Source of the DNA: DASZIT01 sp036264255
GTDB lineage: Bacteria; Actinomycetota; Acidimicrobiia; Acidimicrobiales; RAAP-2
Reading direction: 5' to 3'
Assembly (NCBI GenBank): GCA_036264255.1
Contig: DATARI010000117.1
Location: 1 to 16,866 of the forward strand
Length of the DNA: 16,866 bases
In this document: positions 6,889 through 13,870 of the stretch, piece after piece
How the letters are laid out: each line of letters starts with the position of its first letter
How positions within the stretch are numbered: the first letter of the stretch is position 1
Translations under genes and position numbers: made by a program
Notes under the pieces: generated by a model
The model's database searches: none
The model's input: the letters and a program-made list of their open reading frames with translations, nothing else
What the model was told of the DNA's origin: nothing

Positions 6889-8140
6889 CGCCCATGACCA
6901 CCGGGAGGGACTCCAAGCCCCGCAGCACCACGTTGGTCTTGTAGGTGGGTTGGTCGACGGCCAGGGCCAGATCCGGCGCCCGCCGCACCAATGAGGTGAG
7001 CGCCACCTCCGTCTCCATCCGGGCCAAGGGGGCACCGAGGCAATGGTGGATCCCGAAGCCGAACCCGAGGTGGTTGTTGGGGGTCCGGCCGACGTCGAAC
7101 CGTTCGGGGTCGGGGAACTGGTCGGGATCCCGGTTGCCCGAGCCGATCAGCAGCATGGCGAAGTCGCCGGCCCGGAGGGTGATCCCAGCGATCTCGACGT
7201 CCTCGATGAGCGACCGTCCGGTCAGTTGCACCGGGGACACGTAGCGGAGCATCTCCTCCACTCCGGACCGGGCCACCGCCGGATCGTTCCGGTAGCGCTC
7301 GAGCTGATCGGGGTGGCGGAGTAGGGCCACGGTTCCGCCGGAGATGAGGTTGACGGTGGTCTCGTGACCGGCCACCAGCAGCAGGATGCAGGTCGACAGG
7401 AGCTCGGGCTCGCTGAGCACGGTGCCATCGTCTTCGACCGCCACCAACCGGGAAAGCAGATCGTCACCGGGTGACCGCTTGCGGTCGGCCAGCAGTTCGA
7501 AGAAGTACTGGGCGAACTGCATCGCCGCCTCCCCCCGCTCGGCGATGACCTGTTCGGTCAGCAGGAAGTCGGGATCCAGCCCCCGGGCCAGCGCCGAGGA
7601 CCACGACTTGAACCGGTCCTGATCGGCCAGGGGGACGCCGAGCATGTCGCAGATGATCCGCACCGGGAGCGGGTAGGCGAACGCCTCCAGCAGATCCACC
7701 CGGTCGGTGTCGAGGGCGTCGTCCAGCAACTCGTCGACGATGTGCTGGGTGCGGGCCCGCAGCGACTCGACGACCTTGGGGGTGAAGGCCTTGGCGACCA
7801 GCCCCCGCAACCGGGTGTGGTCCGGCGGGTCGCGGAACAGGAACGGACGCATCTCCCGCATGGCTGCGGTCATCGGATCCTCCCGGTCCGGGGTGGCCCG
7901 GAATTCGGCGGTCACCCGCTCCGGATCGATGAAGGCGTCGTCGGCGCTGGTCCGCCGATCCCGGAGGAGGGCCAAACAGTCGGCGTGCCGGGCGAATACC
8001 CAGAAGCCGAGTTGATTCCGGTGCACCGGGGCCCGCCGGCGGAGGGTGTCGTAGAGCGGGACCGGGTCGATGGCCCACTGCGGATCGAACGGGTCGAAGA
8101 CCGGTTCGGCCGTCCCCGACTCGGAGACCGGCGACGTCAC
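6884..8140 (-). CDS. cytochrome P450
   Basis: This 418-residue soluble bacterial P450 inserts one oxygen atom into an organic substrate and needs an external ferredoxin and reductase; neither is encoded in this window. The I-helix oxygen-activation motif is AGHETT at 257-262. The K-helix ExxR motif is E296-x-x-R299 in VEEMLR. The heme loop GFGFGIHHCLGAPLARME gives the ligand C367. FRDPPDHTRLR at about 102-112 is the usual C-helix region contacting heme propionates. The length is normal for actinobacterial class I P450s. The start is a GTG at 8140 that overlaps the stop of the class II aldolase-like gene by four bases; a second GTG directly before it is possible. It is the last gene of a three-gene operon. 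The substrate is not predictable from sequence. Confidence 0.93.
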   Translation of the reverse strand: MTSPVSESGTAEPVFDPFDPQWAIDPVPLYDTLRRRAPVHRNQLGFWVFARHADCLALLRDRRTSADDAFIDPERVTAEFRATPDREDPMTAAMREMRPFLFRDPPDHTRLRGLVAKAFTPKVVESLRARTQHIVDELLDDALDTDRVDLLEAFAYPLPVRIICDMLGVPLADQDRFKSWSSALARGLDPDFLLTEQVIAERGEAAMQFAQYFFELLADRKRSPGDDLLSRLVAVEDDGTVLSEPELLSTCILLLVAGHETTVNLISGGTVALLRHPDQLERYRNDPAVARSGVEEMLRYVSPVQLTGRSLIEDVEIAGITLRAGDFAMLLIGSGNRDPDQFPDPERFDVGRTPNNHLGFGFGIHHCLGAPLARMETEVALTSLVRRAPDLALAVDQPTYKTNVVLRGLESLPVVMGG

Positions 8141-8877
8141 CACGCCTCGTCGGCCGAGGCCACCGGGGCCCCGAGGAGGGTGGGATCGAGCCGGAGCTCG
8201 CGCCGGGCCATCGCCTCCCAGAATCCGGCGAACCCGTTTCCGTCGTGCTTCTCGAAGAAGGACCGGGCCGGCTCGGGAAGCGGACGGCCCTCGCCGACCG
8301 CCGCCACGTGCCACGCCATCCGGCAACGGTGCTCCAGGGCCACCGCCCGCTGATGGGCGGCCCGGATGCTCGAGCCCAGCACGAACACCCCGTGGTTGGA
8401 CAGCAGGGCGAGGTCGGCGTCCCCCATGGCCGCCACCGCCCGGGCCGCCGAATCCGGGTCGTTGACCGGACCGTCGTACTCGTCGACCAGGACCAGCTGC
8501 CCGCCGCCCAGCGCCGAGCTCTGGTCGTGGCAGGTGGGGATGCGCTGGAGGTCGGCCCACACGGTGCCGAATCGGGGATGGTTGTGCACCGCCACCGTGA
8601 CGTCGGGCCGCACCCGGTGGAGGGCCAGGTGCAGCGGGATGCCGAGCGGGACCGGCCAGCGCCCCTCGAGCAGGTGGCCGTCGCCGTCGATCCGGATCAC
8701 GTCCTCCGGCCGGATCTCCTCCCACAGCAGGAGCCACGGATTGCACAAGAAGGTGCCGTCGTCCTGTTTGTAGGTGATGTGGCCGGCCAGGTGGTCGTCG
8801 TACCCCTCCCGCCAGAGGGTGCGGGCCAGGACGACCAGTTCCTGGTGGGGGGACAGCTCGGGCAGCAGCTCGCTCAC
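8137..8877 (-). CDS. class II aldolase/adducin-like protein with altered active site
   Basis: This 246-residue protein has the class II aldolase/adducin fold. The metal-binding histidines are present as H98 and H100 in VHNHPRFG and H162 in SNHGVFVLG. The N-terminal GHITYK at 33-38 matches the family phosphate or substrate loop. The acid/base glutamate that normally sits in an SSE-x3-H motif appears to be lost: the equivalent stretch is PLGIPLH, with glycine at residue 79. Canonical sugar-phosphate aldolase chemistry is therefore doubtful, and a decarboxylase- or lyase-like reaction on an aromatic or keto acid is possible. The GTG start at 8877 overlaps the amidohydrolase stop by four bases, and its own stop overlaps the P450 start in the same way. 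It is the middle gene of the operon. Confidence 0.85.
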   Translation of the reverse strand: MSELLPELSPHQELVVLARTLWREGYDDHLAGHITYKQDDGTFLCNPWLLLWEEIRPEDVIRIDGDGHLLEGRWPVPLGIPLHLALHRVRPDVTVAVHNHPRFGTVWADLQRIPTCHDQSSALGGGQLVLVDEYDGPVNDPDSAARAVAAMGDADLALLSNHGVFVLGSSIRAAHQRAVALEHRCRMAWHVAAVGEGRPLPEPARSFFEKHDGNGFAGFWEAMARRELRLDPTLLGAPVASADEAW

Positions 8878-10073
8878 GGGAGGCAGACCGCCGGGAGCGG
8901 CCACCGGTAGAGGGCGGCGGCGTTCTGGTGGGTCATCTTCCGGAGGTCGTCGACCGGCAGGTGGCCCCAGGCCCGGTGGATCACCTCCTGGGTGTCGGGC
9001 CAGGTCGAGTCGCCGTGGGGGTAGTCCACCTCCACCATCACGTGGTCGATGCCGATGCGGTCGCGGGTGGCGATGGTGGAGGGGTCGTCGATGGTGCAGA
9101 ACCAGAAGTTGCGTTGCAGCACGTCGGCCGGCCGCTCGGTCCCCCCGGCGAACTGGCTGCCGTAGCCGGACCGGTCGACGATGTTGTCGAGACGGTCGAG
9201 GAGCATGGCCACCCACCCGATCCCCCCTTCGCTCATCGCCACCTTGATCCCGGGGAACCGGGCGGGCAGGCCCGACCACAGCCATTCCGCACAGGCGGTC
9301 AACGACAGCTGGCCGAAGAGGGTGGCCCCGAGGGCGACCATCGGCGAGTCGGTGGGGAGGTCCCCCATCCCCGAGGACCCGACGTGAAGGGAGATGACCG
9401 TGTCGGTCTCCTGGCAGGCGGCGATGATCGGGTCCCAGTAGGAGGTGAAGATGGACGGCAACCCGATCTTGTGGGGCCGCTCGGGGAGGGTCACCGAGCG
9501 GAAGCCCCGGTCGGCGTTGCGACGGATCTCCTCGGCACCGAGGGCGGGGTCGGAGAGGTTGGTGATCCCGCCGGGGATGATCCGGTCGGGGTAGGGCTGC
9601 CACCAGGCGTCGTACATCCAGTCGTTCCAGGCCCGGGTGACCGCCGCCCCCAGCTCGGGATCGGAGGCGGCGGAGAAGACCCGGCCGCAGAACCCGGTGA
9701 TCTGGGAGGGGAAGTTGAGGGAGGCCCACACCCCGTTGATGTCCATGTCCCGGATGCGCTCATGGATGTCCCAGCAGCCCGGCCGCATGTCCTCGAACCG
9801 GGTGGGCTCGAGGGTGACCGACTCGGGACGGCGACCGGCCACCGCGTTCATCCCCACCTGGGTGTAGCGCTGGCCGTCGAACTCCCAGAGCTGGTGCCCG
9901 TACTTGTTCTCCACCACCTTGGGGGCGAGGTCTTCGAACTTGGCCGGGAGCCGACCCTCGAACATGTCCGGTGGCTCCACCAGGTGGTCGTCGACCGAGA
10001 TCACCGTGTACCGGGTCGCCCGCGGCTCGGGATCGGGCAACAAGCCGACTCCCGTAGTTCCCCCCTGTGTCAT
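8874..10073 (-). CDS. amidohydrolase family 2 (decarboxylase/hydrolase-like) protein
   Basis: This 399-residue TIM-barrel protein is of the amidohydrolase-2 (ACMSD-like) type. The first-strand metal motif is not HxH but VDDHLVEPPD at 27-36, as in actinobacterial members. H230 in SLHVGSSG, E282 in SEGG and D350 in VDYPHGDS are likely further metal ligands or catalytic residues. Relatives decarboxylate or hydrolyse aromatic and cyclic acids in the cytoplasm, usually in catabolic operons. The start at 10073 has AGGAG four bases upstream on the minus strand. The frame is open further upstream, but that part runs antisense to the SDR gene. It is the first gene of an operon with the aldolase-like protein and P450, which suggests these three process one compound. 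Specificity is unknown. Confidence 0.87.
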   Translation of the reverse strand: MTQGGTTGVGLLPDPEPRATRYTVISVDDHLVEPPDMFEGRLPAKFEDLAPKVVENKYGHQLWEFDGQRYTQVGMNAVAGRRPESVTLEPTRFEDMRPGCWDIHERIRDMDINGVWASLNFPSQITGFCGRVFSAASDPELGAAVTRAWNDWMYDAWWQPYPDRIIPGGITNLSDPALGAEEIRRNADRGFRSVTLPERPHKIGLPSIFTSYWDPIIAACQETDTVISLHVGSSGMGDLPTDSPMVALGATLFGQLSLTACAEWLWSGLPARFPGIKVAMSEGGIGWVAMLLDRLDNIVDRSGYGSQFAGGTERPADVLQRNFWFCTIDDPSTIATRDRIGIDHVMVEVDYPHGDSTWPDTQEVIHRAWGHLPVDDLRKMTHQNAAALYRWPLPAVCLP

Positions 10074-10118
10074 CCGGCTCCTGACCGGCCCACCGGCCTT
10101 GGCTCGCCAACCGACTTG

Positions 10119-10124
10119 ATGGTA
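10119..10124 (-). promoter_or_regulatory. possible -10 hexamer for the amidohydrolase operon
   Basis: On the minus strand TACCAT fits TAnnnT and would give a leader of about 38 bases ending in AGGAG before the start at 10073. It is tentative because no -35 box is evident. Confidence 0.3.
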
Positions 10125-10214
10125 GTGGAGGCCCCCCGTCCGGCGCCCCAGGGATGACCTGGGCATCCGTCGCCCCTTTGCCCGGGGCAGGGGTCGGCGG
10201 TGGCGGCCCGGGCC

Positions 10215-10220
10215 TATCAT
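10215..10220 (+). promoter_or_regulatory. -10 hexamer of leaderless promoter for the SDR gene
   Basis: TATCAT is followed by six bases (TTCGCG) and a GTG at 10227. This decides the start: the GTG at 10200 in the same frame lies upstream of the box and would be outside the transcript. Confidence 0.5.
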
Positions 10221-10226
10221 TTCGCG

Positions 10227-11021
10227 GTGAAGCGGAACCGACGGCCGGCAACCAAGCGCTACGACGGGGAGATCGCCGTCGTCACCGGGGCATCCTCGGG
10301 GATCGGGCGCCGATTGGCGCTCGACCTCGCCGGACGGGGCGCCACCGTGGTCGGACTGGCGCGACGGCGCGACCTGCTGGCCGAGGTCGAAGCACAGCTG
10401 CGGTCGGCGACACCAGCCAGCTCCACCCGGATGTGCGATGTCGCCGACACCCCGCTCTACCAAGAGGTGCTCGGCGAGATCGAAGCCCGGCACGGCCGAA
10501 TCGACATCCTGGTCAACAACGCCGCCATCGAGCAGCTCACCCCGGCCATAGACGGGCTCTCGCCCGCGTACCGCCAGATCTTCAATGTCAACTTCTTCGG
10601 CGTCGTCACCGGAACCCTGGCGGTGATTCCGGGAATGGTCGACCGGCAGTCCGGCATCGTCGTCAACGTCTCTTCGGACTCGGCCCGGGCCCCCGAACCC
10701 CGCCACGGCGCCTACGCCGCCTCCAAGGCGGCGGTGTCGGTGTTCAGCGAGTCGGTGGCCCACGAGGTCGCCGCCCGGGGCGTGCACGTCCATGTGCTCT
10801 ATCCCGCCTGGGTCCCCACCGCCATGGGCCTGTCGGGGGTGGACGACGGAGGATCGCTCCCGCCCAAGCCGGTGAGGAGGACCGAGGCCCAGGTGTCGGA
10901 ACTGGTGCTCAGCCGCATGGGTGGGCCGCGCCTCGAGATCAATGCCTCCGCCTTGCCGATGCTGGCTCCGATCGGACGCTCCATCGCGCCGATCACCTAT
11001 CAGAGAGCGATGCGCCGCTGA
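10227..11021 (+). CDS. short-chain dehydrogenase/reductase (classical SDR)
   Basis: This 264-residue cytoplasmic oxidoreductase has the classical SDR layout. The nucleotide-binding motif TGASSGIG is at 20-27 and the NNAA motif at 98-101. The catalytic tetrad includes N121 in FNVNFFG, S150 in VVNVSSDS, and Y163-x3-K167 in YAASK. An arginine cluster, ARRRD, follows the second beta strand at about 45-49 and favours NADP(H) over NAD(H). The GTG start at 10227 is chosen because a -10 box lies six bases upstream. The gene is divergent from the amidohydrolase operon and may share its regulation. Its last 29 bases overlap the 3' end of the convergent coupling-protein gene. The substrate, likely a secondary alcohol or ketone, is unknown. 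Confidence 0.9.
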   Translation: MKRNRRPATKRYDGEIAVVTGASSGIGRRLALDLAGRGATVVGLARRRDLLAEVEAQLRSATPASSTRMCDVADTPLYQEVLGEIEARHGRIDILVNNAAIEQLTPAIDGLSPAYRQIFNVNFFGVVTGTLAVIPGMVDRQSGIVVNVSSDSARAPEPRHGAYAASKAAVSVFSESVAHEVAARGVHVHVLYPAWVPTAMGLSGVDDGGSLPPKPVRRTEAQVSELVLSRMGGPRLEINASALPMLAPIGRSIAPITYQRAMRR

Positions 11022-12567
11022 GCGAGCCCGACGCCCGTCGGGCCAGCACCGGGTCGGCGAAGAAGGTGCGGAGTCCGAGCCAGGCCGGAGGCAGCCCGCC
11101 GTAGACGAGGACGCCCTCCCCCGGCGGGATCCGGCGCAGGGCGTGCGGCGGGGCCAACCGGCGGTTGGAGGGGGACCGGGTGGTGGTCGGGCCTCCCTGG
11201 CCGCCGGAGGTGAAGGCGGCCAGCAGCACTTCCTCGTCGCCGATCAGGTGGCTGGCGTAGTCGAGGGTGGAGGGATCGGAGATGCCGGAGAGGAAGACCT
11301 TGGCCCGGTGGTTGTTGACGACGGTGGGCGACCGGGGGCCGTAGCGGGCGGTGATCTGGGCGAGGTCGTGCCAGATGGTGACCAGCTGGATGCCGTGGCC
11401 GGCGGCGGTGGCGGCCAGGGCGTCGAGATCGGAGAGGGGAGCGATGTTGGCTGCCTCGTCGAGGACCACCAACAGCGGCGGGTCGAGCGGGCTCCCGGTA
11501 CGGGTCACCGTGGCGAAGACGTGTTCGAGGACCTGGCGGAGGACGGCGGTGAACAGCGGGCTGAGCCGGCGCTGGTCGTGGGCGGGGGCGCAGAGGTAGA
11601 GGGTGTTGGGACCGGCCACCAGTCGGGACGGGTCGATGTCGGAGGCGTCACCACCCAATGCGTCGGCCCCCTCGGCGCCGAACGGTTCGAGGATGGTCTC
11701 GACGGTGGTGTAGATCGAGCTTCGCTGCCGCTCCTCCTTGCCGAACAACGCCTGGGCGGCGCCCATCGCCTCGGGGACCCCGGTGGCGTCGAGGAGGCGG
11801 ACGACCTCGGACTCCTCCTGGGTGTCGACCCACCGGACCACGTCCGCCATCGACCGGCCGGCGGAGGCGGCGGCAAACAGGAGGGGCGCCAGCATCTTGG
11901 TGGCGGTGGCGTACCAGAAGTCGCCGTCACTCAGGGTGCCGACCGAGGTCCGGCCGGTGTCGGTCATCGCCGAGGCCACCCGACGGGCCCCGGGCCAGGT
12001 CCGGGCGCCCGGCAACGGCGACCACCCGGTGGAGGGGAGCCCGGTGGACCCGGTCGGATCGAAGCAGGCCACCTCCCCGGCGCGGCGGCGGTGGGCGATG
12101 GTGTCCCCCACCAGATCGGCCTTCACACTGGTGGCGATCACCGGTCCCTCCCATTCCAGGATGGAGGGCACCGCGAAGCCGCTGGTCTTGCGGGACTGGG
12201 TGGGCCCGAACACGATCACCGACTGGCGCGGCTCGGCGGCCAGCAACCGCTTCCCCGAGAACCCGAGGACCAGCCGGCCGGCGGACCCCTCTCCCTGTCC
12301 CCGTCTCCCCCGGTGGGCTCCCGTTCCCCTCACCGTCAGCGCCCGGAGCTCGGCGGGCCGGGCCCAGCGGGCGCTGTCGTGATCCCGATCCGCGGGTCGG
12401 CGCCTCCTGCTTCCCTTCCGCGCCGGAGGGGTCGAGGTCGGAACCCCCCGGCCGGTCCGGGCTCGGGTTGGCGGCCTGGATGCAGACGGACGCCGGCCGC
12501 CGAGCAGGCCGGCCGCCGCCAGGCCGGCCAGGCCCACCACCGTGCTGGCCACCGACGAGGCGCTCAT
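10993..12567 (-). CDS. VirD4/TraG-like type IV coupling ATPase
   Basis: This 524-residue protein resembles the coupling ATPase that recruits substrate to a conjugation or type IV secretion channel. A single hydrophobic helix (about 5-23) is followed by a long basic, probably disordered stretch (about 24-95). The ATPase domain then has a Walker A-like loop GPTQSRKT at 121-128 and Walker B VVLDEA at 367-372, continuing as ANIAPL as in TraG/VirD4 proteins. A sensor-like segment with VNNHRAKVFLSG is near 417-428. The usual second Walker A glycine is arginine (R126), while K127 and T128 are kept. The start at 12567 has GAGG two to three bases upstream and lies four bases after the stop of the VirB4-like gene. 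It is the last gene of the transfer operon and its 3' end overlaps the convergent SDR gene by 29 bases. Confidence 0.85.
   Translation of the reverse strand: MSASSVASTVVGLAGLAAAGLLGGRRPSASRPPTRARTGRGVPTSTPPARKGSRRRRPADRDHDSARWARPAELRALTVRGTGAHRGRRGQGEGSAGRLVLGFSGKRLLAAEPRQSVIVFGPTQSRKTSGFAVPSILEWEGPVIATSVKADLVGDTIAHRRRAGEVACFDPTGSTGLPSTGWSPLPGARTWPGARRVASAMTDTGRTSVGTLSDGDFWYATATKMLAPLLFAAASAGRSMADVVRWVDTQEESEVVRLLDATGVPEAMGAAQALFGKEERQRSSIYTTVETILEPFGAEGADALGGDASDIDPSRLVAGPNTLYLCAPAHDQRRLSPLFTAVLRQVLEHVFATVTRTGSPLDPPLLVVLDEAANIAPLSDLDALAATAAGHGIQLVTIWHDLAQITARYGPRSPTVVNNHRAKVFLSGISDPSTLDYASHLIGDEEVLLAAFTSGGQGGPTTTRSPSNRRLAPPHALRRIPPGEGVLVYGGLPPAWLGLRTFFADPVLARRASGSLSGASLSDR
11026..11043. terminator. 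inverted repeat after the SDR stop
   Basis: GCCCGACG at 11026-11033 and CGTCGGGC at 11036-11043 form a perfect 8-bp inverted repeat with a two-base spacer, five bases after the SDR stop codon. It lies inside the C-terminal codons of the opposing coupling-protein gene. There is no T-tract, so a terminator role for the SDR transcript is only possible. Confidence 0.3.
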
Positions 12568-12571
12568 GACC

Positions 12572-13870
12572 TCAGTGGGTCCCGGGCTCGCCGATCATGG
12601 CGGCGTCGGTGTCGATCAGTTCCCGCTCGCTCGACGCCAACCGGTGTTCGACCAAAAAGGACCGTCGGCCCACCTTCCACAACGCCAGGCCCCGGCGCAG
12701 CTGGGTGACCAGCGCCGCCTCGGTGGCGGTGAGCCCCAGCAGCTCGCCGGTTCGTTCCACCTCGCCGGGCGACTGGGCGTAGACCACCCGGGTCTCGGAG
12801 TCGGCCAACAGCCCCTCCGCCAACCCCACCTGCTCGGAGTCGCTGGCCGCCACCGCCCGCAGATCCGACATCCGGTGGAGGACCGCCACGTTGGCGATGC
12901 CCAGCGCCCGGGACAGCTTCCAGGACGCCTGCAACCAGCGGGCCACCCCGAGGTTGGAGAGGATCGCCCAGGCCTCGTCCACCACCACGATGACGCGGTG
13001 CCGGTGCTCGGCCGCCACCGCGTTCTGCAGCCAGGCGGTGGCACAGGCCATCAGGACGCCGAGCGCCGGGGAGTTGTAGACGGCGGCCAGGTCGAGGACC
13101 ACCAACGGGGCGTCCAGGCGGAGGCCGGGGGTGGTCGGCCCGTCGAACATCCCCCGGAGGTCGCCGTGGACCAGCCGCCGGAGCTCCAGGGCCACGTCCC
13201 GCCCGTCCTCCATCAGGGCGGCCGGATCGGTCTTCAGCTGCCGGGCCGCCTCCGGGCTCGGATCCAGCAGCGACTCCACCACGTCGGGCAACGTCGGAGC
13301 CGGATGGTTGGCCGCCGCTGACCGCCGGGAGGCCTCGGTGAGGGCGGCGTCGATGGCGGCCCGCTCCCGCGGCATCAGGTCCCGGCCCAGACACGCCACC
13401 GCCAGCGAGGCGGTGAGCTCGATCCGACGCCGGCCCACCCGGTCGAGCGCCTCCGGGGTGCCGTGGCCGTCGGCGGAGGCGGCCCCGGTGTCGAGGGGGT
13501 TGAGCCGCACCGCCCCGCCGGGGCGCAACGCCACCGGCACCACCCCCCAGGCCCGGGCCAGGGTGGCGTACTCGCCTTTCGGATCCACCACCCAGGCGCG
13601 GCGGCCGAAGACCGCCTGTCGCCACAGGTAGGACTTGACGAACGAGCTCTTCCCGCGGCCGATCTGGCCGAACACCACCATGTTGGGGTTGGTGATCACG
13701 CCCTGCTGGTAGAGGACGAACGGGTCGTAGACGAAGGAGCCGCCCAGTACGTCGCGGCCGATCAGCACCCCCTGATGGCCGAGACCCGCCTCGGTGGCCA
13801 GCGGGTAGGCGACGCTGAGGTGCCGGGTGGTGGCGACGTGGGCCGGCACCCGGGGGGCCGGCGTCCTCAC
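12572..13870 (-). CDS. VirB4-like conjugation ATPase, motor domain
   Basis: This 432-residue protein corresponds to the C-terminal ATPase half of VirB4/TraC-type motors that energise assembly of, and transport through, conjugative channels at the inner face of the membrane. Walker A is GQIGRGKS at 68-75 and Walker B is VVVDEAW at 295-301. VDPKGEY at 95-101 is the usual strand after the P-loop helix. The first 65 residues resemble the segment linking the VirB4 N-terminal domain to its P-loop (ATTRHLSVAYPL, then GVLIGRDVLGG). The VirB4 N-terminal domain itself is missing from this gene and seems to be encoded by the preceding one. The GTG start at 13870 overlaps that gene's stop by four bases. 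Confidence 0.87.
   Translation of the reverse strand: MRTPAPRVPAHVATTRHLSVAYPLATEAGLGHQGVLIGRDVLGGSFVYDPFVLYQQGVITNPNMVVFGQIGRGKSSFVKSYLWRQAVFGRRAWVVDPKGEYATLARAWGVVPVALRPGGAVRLNPLDTGAASADGHGTPEALDRVGRRRIELTASLAVACLGRDLMPRERAAIDAALTEASRRSAAANHPAPTLPDVVESLLDPSPEAARQLKTDPAALMEDGRDVALELRRLVHGDLRGMFDGPTTPGLRLDAPLVVLDLAAVYNSPALGVLMACATAWLQNAVAAEHRHRVIVVVDEAWAILSNLGVARWLQASWKLSRALGIANVAVLHRMSDLRAVAASDSEQVGLAEGLLADSETRVVYAQSPGEVERTGELLGLTATEAALVTQLRRGLALWKVGRRSFLVEHRLASSERELIDTDAAMIGEPGTH

Larger units (their letters stand above)
10074..10226. other. 153-bp divergent intergenic region
   Basis: This is the longest non-coding gap in the window. It holds the ribosome binding site and a possible -10 box of the amidohydrolase operon on the minus strand, and the -10 box of the SDR gene on the plus strand. 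It also has two small inverted repeats: CCCAGG/CCTGGG at 10147-10163 with a 5-base spacer, and GCCCC/GGGGC at 10172-10188 with a 7-base spacer. Both lie about 27-70 bases upstream of the SDR -10 box, where an operator could be. I see no RNA gene or ORF worth calling. Confidence 0.5.

Noticed and set aside
8141..8746. N-terminal extension of the P450 to 620 codons
   Set aside because: It reads through the class II aldolase-like gene in another frame. The GTGA overlap at 8137-8140 gives a normal-length P450.
10200..10226. GTG at 10200 as the SDR start
   Set aside because: It lies upstream of the -10 box TATCAT at 10215-10220 and adds nine residues not needed by the fold. The GTG at 10227 fits the leaderless spacing seen at other genes.
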